Shown: one piece after another, positions 44,399 through 55,606 of the stretch
Position numbering within the stretch: position 1 is the stretch's first letter
How the letters are laid out: every line of letters begins with the position of its first letter
NCBI GenBank assembly: GCA_949825065.1
Contig: OX463854.1
Location: 17,547,226 to 17,611,225, forward strand
From: Odontocerum albicorne
Taxonomy: Eukaryota; Arthropoda; Insecta; Trichoptera; Odontoceridae
Direction: 5' to 3'
Length of the DNA stretch: 64,000 nt
Translations under genes and position numbers: made by a program
Notes under the pieces: model-generated
Told to the model about the DNA's origin: nothing
The model's input: the letters and a program-made list of their open reading frames with translations, nothing else
The model's database searches: none

Positions 44399-44620
44399 GA
44401 CGATCTCCGTGGCCTAGTTAGTAAAATGCTCGACTCCCAACCCGGAGGTTGCGGGATCGATTCCCGTTAGAACCCAGATTTGTAAAAAGGATTTCAGTCT
44501 GGTTTTCACTTAAGGTCTCTTTAACATCTTTCTGGTTGGTTGGAAGATATTGCCACATTGTAATTAGCCAACCAGGTTGTACTGTATACAGCAAAAGTTT
44601 AATACAATGCAATAAAAACG
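44399..44620 (+). mobile_element. tRNA-derived SINE (family S), best full-length copy
   Basis: The head has CGTGGCCTAGTTAGTAAAA (A box, consensus TRGCNNAGYNGG) and CGGGATCGATTCCCGTTAG (B box region, compare GGTTCGANTCC), the internal RNA polymerase III promoter of a tRNA-derived SINE. The body follows (CAGATTTGTAAAAAGGATTT, CAGTCTGGTTTTCACTTAAG, GTCTCTTTAACATCTTTC). The tail, GGTTGGTTGGAAGATATTGC and CAACCAGGTTGTACTGTATA, ends in AATACAATGCAATAAAA. The tail matches the LINE 3' ends at 36.07 and 39.54 kb. Length about 220 bp. Confidence 0.92.
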
Positions 44621-45207
44621 TTCATGTATTCGTTGTCGCATTCGCATATGTACTGGGTTAAATAGCTAAAATAGTCGGTAGAATCATTTTCAGAAAGTTG
44701 ACACTTATTTCGTCTTTTATCGTATTCGTGTCAAAATGTTATGTATTCGTTGAAATTTGCTCAGTTGTTCCTTCCTTTGTCGATTTTGAGAAAATTATTC
44801 TTTAGCTGATATCGATCGATTGAACATTCCTAAGAATCAATTACTTTTTACATTTTGTGTACTGTCTGTTTCAATACCTCTTGAGCTCAAAATATATTCA
44901 CTGTTTACCTCTTGAGACAGGTCTTGGCCATTTTCCCTATTTAGTTAGTTCGAGATTTATAATAGTATTTTTCCGAAAATCTGCTTAAAGATTTCTGGTT
45001 CTGAGTTGTTACTGATTGACTTTTTAATAGTTAATGTACTCGTATATTCCTATTTACGCAGGATCTCACTTCGATAAATAAAAAAAAAACATTTTAATCT
45101 TTACCGTTTTTCAATTTTTTTACCACAAGAGTATTTTTCAGCACATATAACAATATTTTTTTTTTCAATTCTTACATGAAATAATGAAAATGAAACATTA
45201 AACAAAT
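44621..45207. other. No gene recognised
   Basis: A+T-rich non-coding DNA. Confidence 0.5.
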
Positions 45208-45411
45208 TGTAATGTAATACACTTATATTGCATACAGTACAATCTAGTGGCTAATTGGTATGTGGCAATCTCTTCTAACTAATCAGAAAGTGGTTTGAAA
45301 AAACAGTAAGTGAAAACCAGACTGGAACCCTTTTACAAAAATCTAGGTACCAACGCTACTCGAGCCCGCAACCCCCGGATATAGACGTCTTACCAAGTAG
45401 GCCACTGATGT
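45208..45411 (-). mobile_element. SINE (family S), minus strand
   Basis: From the left: TGTAATACACTTATATTGCA tail, ATGTGGCAATCTCTTCTAAC stem-loop region, AAGTGAAAACCAGACTGGAA body, CTCGAGCCCGCAACCCCCGG B-box complement and TCTTACCAAGTAGGCCACTG A-box complement. Full length with modest divergence. Confidence 0.86.
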
Positions 45412-47079
45412 TTTCAATGATGTTTGGTCATTAAGATGTCATATATCATATAACAAGTATTGTAATAGATTTAAATTGTCTAATCTTTTATCTAAAAAAT
45501 AAAACTTCAGCTTTTCAAACTTCACTAAATTGAATACGTTAATCTTATTTATCGAAAACATTAGCTTTGAAACTTGAAAATTTATTTTTATTTTCCTTAA
45601 ATCTAGAAAAATGTTCTGTAAGTAGATTATGCTTATAAGAGCATAAAACGAGACTTCTTACAGTTCAGTTTCTTTGACCTATTGTTACCAGAATTCACAG
45701 CAATAATTTTCAAAAATCTATTTTACAACGCTAACATTTTCACCAATTTACCGGTATCGCTCAATGAGTATCTTCAAATTGTAAAATGTAAACATGAATT
45801 TACCTTAAAAAAAGTTATTCAAGAAGAAGTTTAAGGGGACAGAAACATAACATCAAATTACAAAATTGAAATTAAAAATAAAATGGGTTTTAAATTAGCT
45901 GAACAAATGAAAAAAAAATGTATAATATAATACTATGGAGTTCCACCGTGAATTGTTAGTCAGCAAGCAATATATTAGACAAGATTTTTTTTTTAAAGTA
46001 AATCATGAAACAAACATTTGTCAAAGGTTATACATATATACAAATGTATACCTTAAGAACTAATCTAATTTATACGAGTATATTATAACTATGACTTAAT
46101 TTAATTTTAATTTACTACATATCATTTCATTTTTAATAATCTTTATATTTAATTCCTTAGATATAGTTAACACCTATATACTTCTTATCTAGATAACCTA
46201 GATAACAATTCTTACAACTAAACACGAAGTTTGCGTACTGTACGAATTTCCAATTGAGTTTGTTATGAAATTTGATTTCTTTTAATATGGTGCGAATTAT
46301 TTATCATACTAGGAGAATTATTACCAATTCAAAATTTGATTTCCTTAATAAAAAGGTTTGATTTAAAAATATTGTTTAGTTCATTTTAATGGTAAAGAGA
46401 CTAATTTCTAAATGAACATAGATAGGTATGTTATGAACATAAATAAGAGCATTGATTTTCAGTGAACAGAAAGAGGATTAAGTGGAGAATGTGAACACTT
46501 TAATCTGTGAGCATATTTTCTTGTGATAATTAATTTCAAACAACCATAAATATATTAAAAAGCCTGTTGTGAAAATATTACTGGGGATAATTTTTATATA
46601 CTGGAACCCGATATTCAAGGTAGATTGTAGATTTTAACAAGGTCACAGAGGTCGTCGATATAGGAAGGTAAAAACTCGCTCAAGCGCTACTGTAGCTGCC
46701 GGATGTGATTTATTCCTCAAGTTACCATTTTTTAAGTAAAATCTGTTTTATAAGATTTTTGTCTATTTGAGTGTTCCTCAAGCTGCGTACAATATGGCAT
46801 TATATTTACAGTCTATTTTTAGGTTGGTTCTGGTCGATAGCAGTGGTTTTTATTAATTTAAACGTGTTTATTTTGTTATTCCAACAGTTATAATATTGTT
46901 GCGTGGTGTTAAATAAATTGATAATCTTATATTTAATAAATTTATTTTCTTGAGTAATATCTCAATTGAATAGATTTTTTAATGTTGTAAAATGTCATAT
47001 ATAATCTAAACCAGATTATTAAATATATAAAAAAAGAATTAATGATATAATTTCAGTTACCATTTGTATAACTCAAAGT
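45412..47079. repeat. A+T-rich DNA with dispersed repeat E, copy 1
   Basis: 45985-46225 resembles 56490-56710: a T-run, ACAAATGTATACCTTAAGAA, CTAATCTAATTTATA, TATTATAACTATGACTTAA, ATAGTTAACACCTATATACT and AGATAACAATTCTTACAACT. It has the look of a LINE 3' untranslated region in inverse orientation but is unidentified. The rest of the interval shows no feature. Confidence 0.5.
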
Positions 47080-47490
47080 GTTAGAGATATGGGTGGCATT
47101 TGCAGCTTTAGAAAGCATTTGAAGACAACTATTTTTGGGAAGTCTTTTCAAAATTTATGGTTAAATATGAACATTACACATACAGTACACTCCATCTAAA
47201 GTCGAATGTGTTACTATCAAATATCGAAAAATCTACAAAGGTTTCTTTGTAGTTCGTCTTCCCTTAGTAAGTTTTCTACAGTTTTCTTACCAAATGTATT
47301 TTTCTAAACATACGCAGATGTGGGAAAGTTCCGAATCTAATGGGTTCAGCCACTACCTTCCAATCCTGACACTTAACTTGTTTATGTTTTGTATTTTTTA
47401 AATTCATTATTAGAGGGTTCTAATATCGAGTTAAAGCGCCCTTAAGGAGAGTCTGCTCTCTAAACGGCGCTATATAAATTGCCCTTCTAT
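47080..47490 (+). mobile_element. LINE 3' end (family A), best copy
   Basis: It begins in the ORF2 C-terminus (GGGTGGCATTTGCAGCTTTA, compare GGVCSFRKHLKTSLF at 57.3 kb) and continues through ATCTACAAAGGTTTCTTTGT to GAGAGTCTGCTCTCTAAACG and GCGCTATATAAATTGCCC, ending in TATTATTATTA. Co-linear with 9135-9580. Confidence 0.7.
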
Positions 47491-48159
47491 TATTATTACT
47501 ATAAAAAACTATAGGAAATACCTTTGTACACTAAATAATTTAGGATGTTGATGCTGTTGAAGATTATTATTCCAAACTGATTTTATAGTAAATATTTTAA
47601 ATAAAAAAATGGATTCGAATAGGTTTAAGATGGAATCACGTATATTGTATTCCCCAATGTACAATACTGAACACTTCTCCCCTGAGAATTACCCGAATAA
47701 CTTAAACTCTTCAGTTTTTGTCAAGACGCCGACGTGACAACTCTAGTACCATATCATTCACTTTAAATCCTGTATCCTGAAACCTCAAACACCTCGCCTC
47801 CTTTGAGATTACCGTGATTTATCTCTTAAGCATATTTTGGGTTCGAAGGATTTTCAGAATAAAGACAGAAAGACACACACTGAGGTAAGCGTAGGGGATA
47901 TGTGTATTTAGATAGATTTAACTTCTTTGATCCCGATTTAACACATTTTTCTGAAATATCAAACAGACATTTTTTTCAATAAGTTCATGCTAAGAAAATC
48001 ATCGTGTTAGATTTTTCATTTTATTTTATCGTGTTAAATTATTTCCATGTTAGATGTCTTCATATAAATGATACGAAAAATTTGTAAAAATAAATCTAAT
48101 TCTAAAATCAAATTCTAAAAAAAGGGGAAAGAGAGGGAAAAACCTTTATAATTGGAGAT
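47491..48159. other. No gene recognised
   Basis: Non-coding. 47640-47830 is somewhat less A+T-rich but unidentified. Confidence 0.45.
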
Positions 48160-48270
48160 TATAATTGACGAGGTGTATGGACGTTGCAGCCGCAAAAGAG
48201 GTGTTCCAGAATAGAAGAAGATGTCTGTTATCTTCACCTACCCCCCATATGAATATGACAATGGCGATGA
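48160..48270 (+). mobile_element. LINE C-terminal scrap (family R)
   Basis: The sequence reads GMDVAAAKEVFQNRRR after small frame adjustments, then a CACCTACCCCCCATATGAAT tail, parallel to 60930-61010 (DMAETEDVCQDR, then CTGTCAACCTATC). Confidence 0.38.
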
Positions 48271-48739
48271 TGCTGATTACTTCAGACCAACCGGAAAGAT
48301 TTTAAAAGGCCTGTTGTTGAAAAACCATTACATGAAGAATATTTTTAATAATGGAACTTTACCTTAAAAATGAGGAAATTGTTGTATTTTATCCTAAAAA
48401 AGGGTTATATTATATACTGTGTTTCATCTTTGAAAAGGATATGATTTTATACTCGGTACCTTTGACTATTCATTTTTATATACAAGAGACTTTTGGATCG
48501 AGTTAGCTCGCATATTTATTATTTAGCTCGCGTTTTATTCATCATTCTGTTTTTTATTTTGATATTATAAATTTGCCTTGATAATATTTTGTTTTTCACT
48601 TCAACTGTTTTTCGCTGCAATATAAACAGTTGTTTTTTTTGCAATTTCTGTCTGAAATATGATTTAATAAGACTTTTCGCTTTCATTCATAAAATAAACA
48701 ATGTTTTATATAGAAATAAAATTTATTTTCAGTTTGCTT
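48271..48739. other. No gene recognised
   Basis: A+T-rich non-coding DNA. Confidence 0.5.
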
Positions 48740-49060
48740 CTCAGGATTATTTCGGCCTTAAATTCATTTTGAAAACAAATTTAATTTTTTTTTCTTCTTC
48801 CTGTGCTCTGTCCTGTTCTGACGTTGGTGAATACTCTTGAAAAAACATATCTGTCTTAAGCGGCACGAAACAGCTCCTCGACTGTCTGAATACCTGTCTA
48901 TTTGCGAATACTACGCAATAAAACAGACTTTTTCTATCGATTCCGCGTAGACCCTCAATTTTGCTCACCAATAATATTTCTAGGAAATGGTATATTTTCC
49001 TTTCAATATATGACCCAGATACGCAATCTATCAACATTTTATGACATTGAAAAGCTCTCG
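48740..49060 (-). mobile_element. Decayed RTE-like LINE C-terminus
   Basis: The minus strand reads LVSKIEGLRGIDRKSLFYCV then RQVFRQSRSCFVPLKTD, co-linear with the better element at 63.0-63.2 kb (LMGKIEGHRGPGRRQTSW, RNIRDWTGMRRVEELFRVA). An older copy of the same or a related family. Confidence 0.55.
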
Positions 49061-49071
49061 TTTTACTCCTG

Positions 49072-49152
49072 CTCGGCGTTGTACCCCAATGTGTGAAGCT
49101 CGGCGTTGTACCTCAGTGCATTGTACCTCAGTGCGTTGTACCTCTGTGTCTG
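49072..49152. repeat. Micro-repeats of GCGTTGTACCTC
   Basis: GCTCGGCGTTGTACC occurs twice and TCAGTGCATTGTACC or TCAGTGCGTTGTACC follows twice more. It lies inside the 5' side of the RTE remnant. Confidence 0.8.
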
Positions 49153-49545
49153 ATGAATCCACATTTCGAATGATTCTACCTTATTTAGCATTATATTCTT
49201 CATGATGCGTGGCTCAACACTATACATTAGATAACATTTAGCACTTAATCATGTGTTGCTGAAGTTCAAATTTCATGTTATTTGACATTTTACCGAAATT
49301 AAAATCTGTACAAAGTATCATTTTGTCTAGAATTTACAGCCAATGTGATTTATAATTTTGAAATATTCATTTTGATATCATCACCTTGAAGAATCGAACG
49401 AGTAAAAAAGACATTTCTGTAACACCTTTATTTCTGGTATTATGGATTTCATCAATAAAGATCTTAGTACCTTTGCATATATATTCACAAATTATTTACA
49501 GAATAAATAGCAAACCCCCGATATCGATAAATTATTATTTTGTAA
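49153..49545. other. No gene recognised
   Basis: A+T-rich non-coding DNA, possibly residual RTE sequence near 49150-49200. Confidence 0.4.
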
Positions 49546-49845
49546 TTTATTTAATCAAACACTGTACTCCACTTAATAGAACAATATAACCCTACCGGTT
49601 TCAAGATTTTCCCCACATCATCAGGGGAGTACTCACAATATGGTTTAACCTTACCGGTTTCAAGATGTTCACTTCATTATCAGAAGAGCACAAACAAGAC
49701 TCTTGTTTATGCTCCCCTGATGGTGAGGTGAAAACCTTAAAACCGGTAGGGTTATACCGTTATACTAAGTGGAATAAACAGTGTTTGACTAAATAAATTA
49801 CAATGTCTTTAAACTTTCACAGTGATAATGCCTTATCTTTAAATA
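49546..49845. mobile_element. Palindromic Penelope-like terminus (family P), rearranged
   Basis: The left side has two successive inverted arms (ACCCTACCGGTTTCAAGATT near 49590 and AACCTTACCGGTTTCAAGAT near 49648), and the right side has one direct arm (TTGTTTATGCTCCCCTGATG, GGTGAGGTGAAAACC, AACCGGTAGGG, GGAATAAACAGTGTTTGAC) with the distal block GTCTTTAAACTTTCACAGTG. The inner palindrome meets at about 49697. Confidence 0.78.
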
Positions 49846-50084
49846 AACTATTGTTTAATTGGACCCAAAATTACTTTCATCATCGAGGTTATTTGGTGTG
49901 CCCAATTTACACACAACACTTAAGTAAACATCCCCACTCTCACATACGGGATGACTTTATTGAATGAAGATCGATTTTCCATTGCACGGTGCTGACTTAG
50001 GATTGATTTCCTGGAAAGCCTTTGTAGATATGATAAGAGAAAAGCGTGAACTTCTGTTATTATCCTAGTTGATTATGAATATTA

Positions 50085-50252
50085 TCTCAAACTATAGCAA
50101 CTTCCAACAATCCAAAAAAATGTTAAAAAGGCCTTAAATGCAATCCTGACTAAAAAACTTTTCAAAAAAATTGAGTGCCTACGAGAAAAGAACTCTCAAC
50201 AGCCGGTTGGAAAACAGGTGTCTTACTTACTAACCTAGGCCATGGTGGTCAA
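50085..50252 (-). mobile_element. SINE (family S), minus strand, 3'-truncated
   Basis: AATGTTAAAAAGGCCTTAAA marks the body and CAGGTGTCTTACTTACTAAC, CTAGGCCATGGTGGTC the head. Tail largely lost. Confidence 0.62.
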
Positions 50253-50329
50253 ATTACATCCTATTTTAAAACATTTCGTAAAACGTAAGACAAGAACAAA
50301 TACAAAAATTGTATAAGACCGCTATATTG

Positions 50330-50497
50330 CATTATAATATCGTTTTATATAATAAAACCTGGCGCGGGTATTACAATGTGGCAATATCTTCCAATCAATC
50401 ATAAAAATATTAAAGAGGCCTTAAGTCAAATCCAGACTATCCATCCACAATCCCTGGGATGGGAAACAAGTGTCGTATTAACTAGGCCACTGAGGTA
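50330..50497 (-). mobile_element. SINE (family S), minus strand
   Basis: The tail has AAAACCTGGCGCGGGTATTA and CAATGTGGCAATATCTTCC; the body TAAAGAGGCCTTAAGTCAAA; the head TGTCGTATTAACTAGGCCAC. The B box segment is shortened. It is 80 bp from the previous copy and in the same orientation. Confidence 0.75.
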
Positions 50498-51459
50498 AAA
50501 TTGTACATTTTTTGAACATTTTGGATGTAGAAACTCGAACAAATATAAAAAAAAAATTATGAAAAATATGTGTTCCTTACAGTTGTATCGTATAATTTTA
50601 AGACTCTCAAAAGCAATGTTATAACGTAAAGGAGAGATAGCGACGTAGTTAAAAAAACGTATTAAAAACATAGGGTTTTTAAATAATTCACGAAGACTCA
50701 CAGCCCACATAAAAATATTATACAAAAGTAATAGCTAAATAACATAACATAAGTTTGTTGGTCTTTCTATAAAGACGAAAAGCAAAAAATATATCAAAGC
50801 AGTATAAAATCTGTATAAAAAATAAAGCATAAAGAAAAGGCGTCTTTGATATTCAATGAAGACTAACCGTAATAACGAATGAATCGAAGTCAATTTTAAT
50901 CTACCATAGCAACAATTGAGTTCTCTTAAATTGTGTGGGCGATTTTCATTATTTTCAGGATACCTCCTGTCTCCGTAATGAGATCAATCAGTAAGGAAAT
51001 CAAAACACCCGGCACGGGCACCAGCCACCCTTTGTAAGGCAAATATATTGATTGGGCACATTTCACATACGGAAATTCTAAGAAAATCCGGCAGAATTTG
51101 GGCAGGAAATTTGGAATATCTTCCCAAACCAAATACATGTGTCACAATTCCTCTTCCTGATTCGAAAGCATACGAAATTTTCTCTGTATAATTTAAGTTT
51201 TTTTTGGTAAAATCACAATTTGAATACTCTTTGAGATTTTCTATGCTAAAAATGTTGTGTTGTACTATTATTAAATAGTATAAAATCGGTTGAATTCAGG
51301 TCCGTGTGTAACAAAAATATTTGTTATGTAAACGGTTTATTTATTTTCTTTTCTTTTTTTGTGTAGATGGTTAGATGTGATATATTGTGTGTATTCATTG
51401 CTAAATAGCACTTACTTCCAACCATCCAGCTTATCTAGGATACATTAAACTATTTTGAT
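50498..51459. other. No gene recognised
   Basis: A+T-rich non-coding DNA. The 99-codon minus frame overlapping the SINE (50426-50725) is unfamilial. Confidence 0.45.
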
Positions 51460-51632
51460 CCATTGTATTGTACTTTCGACGTATGTATACAGTTATAACC
51501 TGGCGGGCTTATTGCCATGTGACAATATCTTTCAACCAACCAGAAATATGTTAAAGAGGCCTTGAGCAAAAATCAAACTGGAATCCTTTTAAAAAAATCT
51601 GGTTTCCAACGGGACTCGAACTCGCAACTTTG
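51460..51632 (-). mobile_element. SINE (family S), minus strand, head truncated
   Basis: A clean tail and body (CTGGCGGGCTTATTGCCATG, GACAATATCTTTCAACCAAC, TTAAAGAGGCCTTGAGC, TCTGGTTTCCAACGGGACTC) stop within the B-box region at GAACTCGCAACTTTGGG, where TTAGG-like DNA begins. Confidence 0.78.
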
Positions 51633-51662
51633 GGTTGGGTTAGGTAAGATTAGGTTAGGTTA
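51633..51662. repeat. Short TTAGG-like interstitial motif
   Basis: TTGGGTTAGGTAAGATTAGG then TTAGGTTAT. It contains about two perfect TTAGG units and variants, the insect telomere repeat. Far too short for a telomere. Confidence 0.5.
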
Positions 51663-52393
51663 TATATCCATAAGATTTTATAAAAAAATTCGTTTAAATA
51701 TAAGTTTACCAAGACATATTTCTTTATAGTTAATCTTTATAATTTAATTAATTAATATTAAAGTTAAAAAAACTTTTTTTCAATTATTATTCGATAGCTG
51801 TTTCTTGTTGATATGATTATAAGACATAAAATAAAGTATTTATTAAGATTAGATGACTACTTTTGAACAGAGAAATATAAATATTGAAAAGAAAAAACAG
51901 TGATAATGAGTGGAAATGCTTTATTCTTTATAAACATTCATAAAATTGACACTCAATTATTAGATTCACTCTCACTCACTTTATATTGTTGCGATGTAAA
52001 TAAATTGATTTATTTGTTAATAGTATCTTTAAAGTGTTATCAGTAAGGTGTATACTCTGATGTGACTTTAGTTTCATTCAAATTCTACATTGATTTCCAG
52101 TTTCATTCGATAAAAATAATTTTAAAATGTGAGTTTTTTATTGCTTCAGCAAGACAAAATCTAGGTTGTATTGGGTACAACGGAAGTGTTGTACGACATC
52201 ACTTATTTATGTCTAAAGATCGAGTCAAAAAAATAATTTCGTCATAAAAATATGATTTTTTAACAGTCGAATAAATCATTTTACTCATACATACATATCA
52301 ATTTACTCATACGTACACATTTCCGTGTGAAAAAAAATGTTACTGAAATAAATACTTATTTATGATAAAAGTAATTGAACCTCCTCTCCTCCG
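51663..52393. other. No gene recognised
   Basis: A+T-rich non-coding DNA. Confidence 0.5.
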
Positions 52394-52462
52394 GACGACC
52401 TCCAAGGCCTAGCTGGTAAGACGCTTGACTTCAACCCATGTTTAATTTTCGAAGCTACCCGG
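52394..52462 (+). mobile_element. SINE (family S), head only
   Basis: GACGACCTCCAAGGCCTAGC and TGGTAAGACGCTTGACTTC match the SINE head (A box). The sequence diverges at the B box. Confidence 0.6.
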
Positions 52463-53194
52463 TAAAGGGTCCTCGTCTGATAAATTTAGTTTGGTAACGA
52501 TACTGACGTGTTACACATATGCGTGCACAGTCGGTAGAATTTCCAACATGGCTTATAACGAAGCCAGTTCAAGTGGTCTGAAGACAATTATGTCTCTCGG
52601 CCACACTCTTCAATATATCTGCACTAAAGGGCACCATACATAAAATATTGAAAACCATTTGTTTCGTAAAAACTTCGCTATACCATTTTTCGAAAGTACT
52701 TGAAGGAATACAGATTTTAGGCAATATAATCTCAACGGGAAGTACAGTATTTTATAGATTTTAATAATGCAAGTGCTTTTAGTAGAATTAACTTCCATTT
52801 GATATAAAAGCTATAAAGGATCTCTTCCATTTAATGGTTCCTTGATATTCGTTGGAAAAACAGTTAAATTGATATTGTAACTTAGGAAAAAGCTTCGCAC
52901 ACTTTGGCTCCGGGTTTCATTAAGTTTACGAAGAAAATAAACTTTTGATTGATAAGGATTCATCTTTTTCAAAAATCTTAAATAGGTTTTCCAAATTTTC
53001 GAGGGTTAAATAACTTGTGTGTTTTCTTTTAAACTTCTGGATAAATGTGGTTTCAATATTTCTACTTCCATTCCATCAATCCACCTTCATTTTCTCTTTG
53101 TTTCACTCTTTTTATTTTGACGATTGACTCAATAAAATTTAGTTTCTTCGTAATACATCCAATAGAAATGCTTTAGCAACCGTTATATTTTCTT
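52463..53194. other. No gene recognised
   Basis: Non-coding; nothing identified. Confidence 0.5.
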
Positions 53195-53290
53195 CGATGT
53201 AATTACAGCCCATACTGAGCCTTGGTCTCCTGGATGCTCCGCCTCCACTTGTATCTGTCTTCTAAGTCGGTGGAGTCTTCTTTTCTAAGT
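53195..53290 (-). mobile_element. LINE C-terminal scrap
   Basis: The minus strand reads EDSTDLEDRYKWRRSIQE then TKAQYGL and a stop, in the style of the xDRxxWRxxIxxAxxxYGL end of some LINE ORF2 proteins. Confidence 0.42.
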
Positions 53291-54639
53291 GAACATTCTC
53301 GTACGATTGAATTTATTTTATAGGAGTGTATCAATATTATACGTACGTATTATTCTTATATGGAGTAATGAAGGGAAAGTGTTAACAATCAAAAAATATT
53401 TATTTGCAAGGTAAAAATCTATCGATAATGGAGACAAACATATGTAAATCTATTTAAAATGAAATACTAGAAGATTACAAATTAAAAGAAAAGTTCTAAG
53501 CGGTTTTACATGGGATGGTGTGAGTGTATGCTGCTTTTTTATAGCACGAGTATGTTATGTTTGGCTTTTAGTGGGCATTTTGTGACTTTAATATGAACAG
53601 TATTGAAAAGTAAATCTCATAGCTGCAGAATTAATATTCTTCACTCTCATAGTTTTCAGAATTTCTGTGTTGATATTGCATTTCAGATAGATGCTGAATG
53701 TTCTCCCCATGTTGACGTTAGAACTGAATGCATTCCCAGTCCATAGGTTTTGCGTTAGTATTTTCGTTCCCTTTTAAGGTTACATCTTTGTTGCAGATAC
53801 TAGGGTTTTGAATGCTTCTATGAAAACTGGTAAGGATCTCCAGATCATAGGTGTATTCCACCGCTTAGCAAGACTTAAATAATATTTTAGAGATTGTGTC
53901 TACCAAGGATTTTCTGACGGCACTCAAGAGAGAAATTAAAGAGCATTGAGACCAGCCAGCACACCTCCTTGATTTAATCCTTGTAAAACGACGAATGTAT
54001 AAAGCAGTTGGACATTTATTTTGATTTAACACTTTACACAAGTTTCACGAATTTAGTTGGTATGTCAATGTCAAAAATATTGCATTTTCCTCAATCCGCG
54101 CAGTCATCAGCCTACTATAGTATAAATCAACAAACGTGTCTTACAAACTAGACCACGAAGGTCAAAAAATTTTATTCCAAGATAACAGTTCTGAAACATT
54201 ATAAAAATCCTGAAACCGCGCATTGTACAGGTTGATCATCTAGTATTAAAATAATAAAACTTTATTCAAGACATAAGTTCCTTCTACTGTATACTCCCAA
54301 AGAGCGTAGAAATTGTAATTTTTAATATAAGTCATCAGATAATTTTTCAGCCTTCCCATTCTGGAACGGGAAAGTTTCTAAAACAAAAAATCTAATAAGA
54401 GCGATGCTCATATACGTTCTGGCATTAAACTATCAAGTTTTCTTCATAGATTTTGGTAAAAATGTAAAAAAACTTTTATTTAAAGTTATTTAAAAAAAAC
54501 TAATAATTTTCATCTAAAACATTGCAGATGAAAACCATTATTTTAGAGTTACTTTGTACCTTCCTACGGTCTCCGTTTAATTTTAAATTCAGAGCGCTAA
54601 ATCTTGAAAAAAAAACTTTTAATTCTTGTTATCCATCCT
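53291..54639. other. No gene recognised; one SINE head scrap
   Basis: 54128-54168 (GTGTCTTACAAACTAGACCA, CGAAGGTC) is a minus-strand SINE head fragment. The rest is non-coding with no clear repeat. Confidence 0.45.
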
Positions 54640-54800
54640 GTCGCGTAACTCATGACCGAGCATTGTGACTAAGCATCTAATGCCATCTCTCCATCCATCC
54701 CTGCACTCCGCGGCTCGAAGGGCAGTTGTTAAGGGTAGTCCAGTTGCATATTTTACTTGGTCAGTCTAATACATTGGGATTCTTCCTCTTGTGCGTCGTC
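54640..54800 (-). mobile_element. Possible LINE C-terminal scrap
   Basis: One minus frame gives YATGLPLTTALRAAECRDGW then RDGIRCLVTMLGHELRDR, resembling the end of LINE ORF2 proteins where a DxxxWR motif precedes the terminus. Compositionally richer in G+C than the flanks. Low certainty. Confidence 0.3.
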
Positions 54801-54979
54801 AATTCTTCAAGATTGGAGATTAGAGAATCCTTGTAATAATTGAATTCATTGAGGCAGGATTTGTCAAAAACAATCAATTCAAACTTTTCAGACAGTGTAT
54901 GTTAACTTCCTGGGTTCATTTTTTCAACAAAGAACGTTCCTAGGTAGTCCAGTCCGGTGGTAGTATTCGGATCATTTAC

Positions 54980-55187
54980 CACATTGTATTGTATTATATC
55001 ACACTTTTGCCGTACACAATCTGATGAGCTTATTACCATTTGGTCTTCTAACCAACCAGAAAGATGTAAAGAGACCTTACGTGAAAACCAGATTGAAACC
55101 CTTTTTTTACCTGGGTTACAGCGGGATTTGAACCCGCAACCTCCGGGTGGAAGATAGGCGTCTAACCAACCAGACCACGGAGGTCGT
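54980..55187 (-). mobile_element. SINE (family S), full-length, minus strand
   Basis: Tail ATTATATCACACTTTTGCCG, body TACGTGAAAACCAGATTGAA, B-box complement CGGGATTTGAACCCGCAACC and A-box complement CTAACCAACCAGACCACGG. The tRNA-like head is among the best kept in the window. Confidence 0.9.
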
Positions 55188-55238
55188 CTTATATTATAAA
55201 CTATTGTAAAATATACTCACTACCTGAATGGTTTAAGA

Positions 55239-55598
55239 CTGTGGTTTTCAATCTTTTTCGGCAGGTGCCCTTAGTATATAAATATTTTTTCACGGCACCC
55301 TAAAAAATCTTATTAGTGGGATAGTGAAGCCTCATTACCTATTCCACGTTCAGTTTTGAGCAAAAAAATTTTTTACAGCTATTCCAAAAATTCAGATTCA
55401 CAGAGGTAAGTCATTGCAAAGGAAACCAGGATCCGTTGTGCAAAGAATATTCAAAACTCAACCAGTTGTACATCGACAATTTTAGTTTTTTATGTAAAAA
55501 AATTACTGGAATTATTGAAGTTTTTTGAATACCTGGGCGCCTACAGGAATGAATCTTGGCGCTCAAGGGTGCCGAGATGCACACTTTGGAAACGTCTG
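55239..55598. mobile_element. hAT-type MITE, 360 bp
   Basis: The left end is CTGTGGTTTTCAATCTTTTT; the right end, read inward on the minus strand, is CAGACGTTTCCAAAGTGTGC. Both are followed by a GGCACCC or GGTGCCC block, the common hAT pattern. The flanking octamers GTTTAAGA (55231-55238) and GTTTAATA (55599-55606) match at 7 of 8 bases. No transposase fragment is visible; the 69-codon minus frame (55411-55620) is unfamilial. A different family from the 17.2-kb hAT. Confidence 0.78.
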
Positions 55599-55606
55599 GT
55601 TTAATA

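Noticed and set aside
44399..44480. A functional tRNA gene
   Set aside because: A and B boxes are present, but the head is part of a 220-bp repeat with LINE-type tail found about 20 times, and the acceptor and anticodon stems are not intact.
51633..51662. A telomere boundary
   Set aside because: Only about two TTAGG units; flanks on both sides are ordinary transposon-rich DNA.
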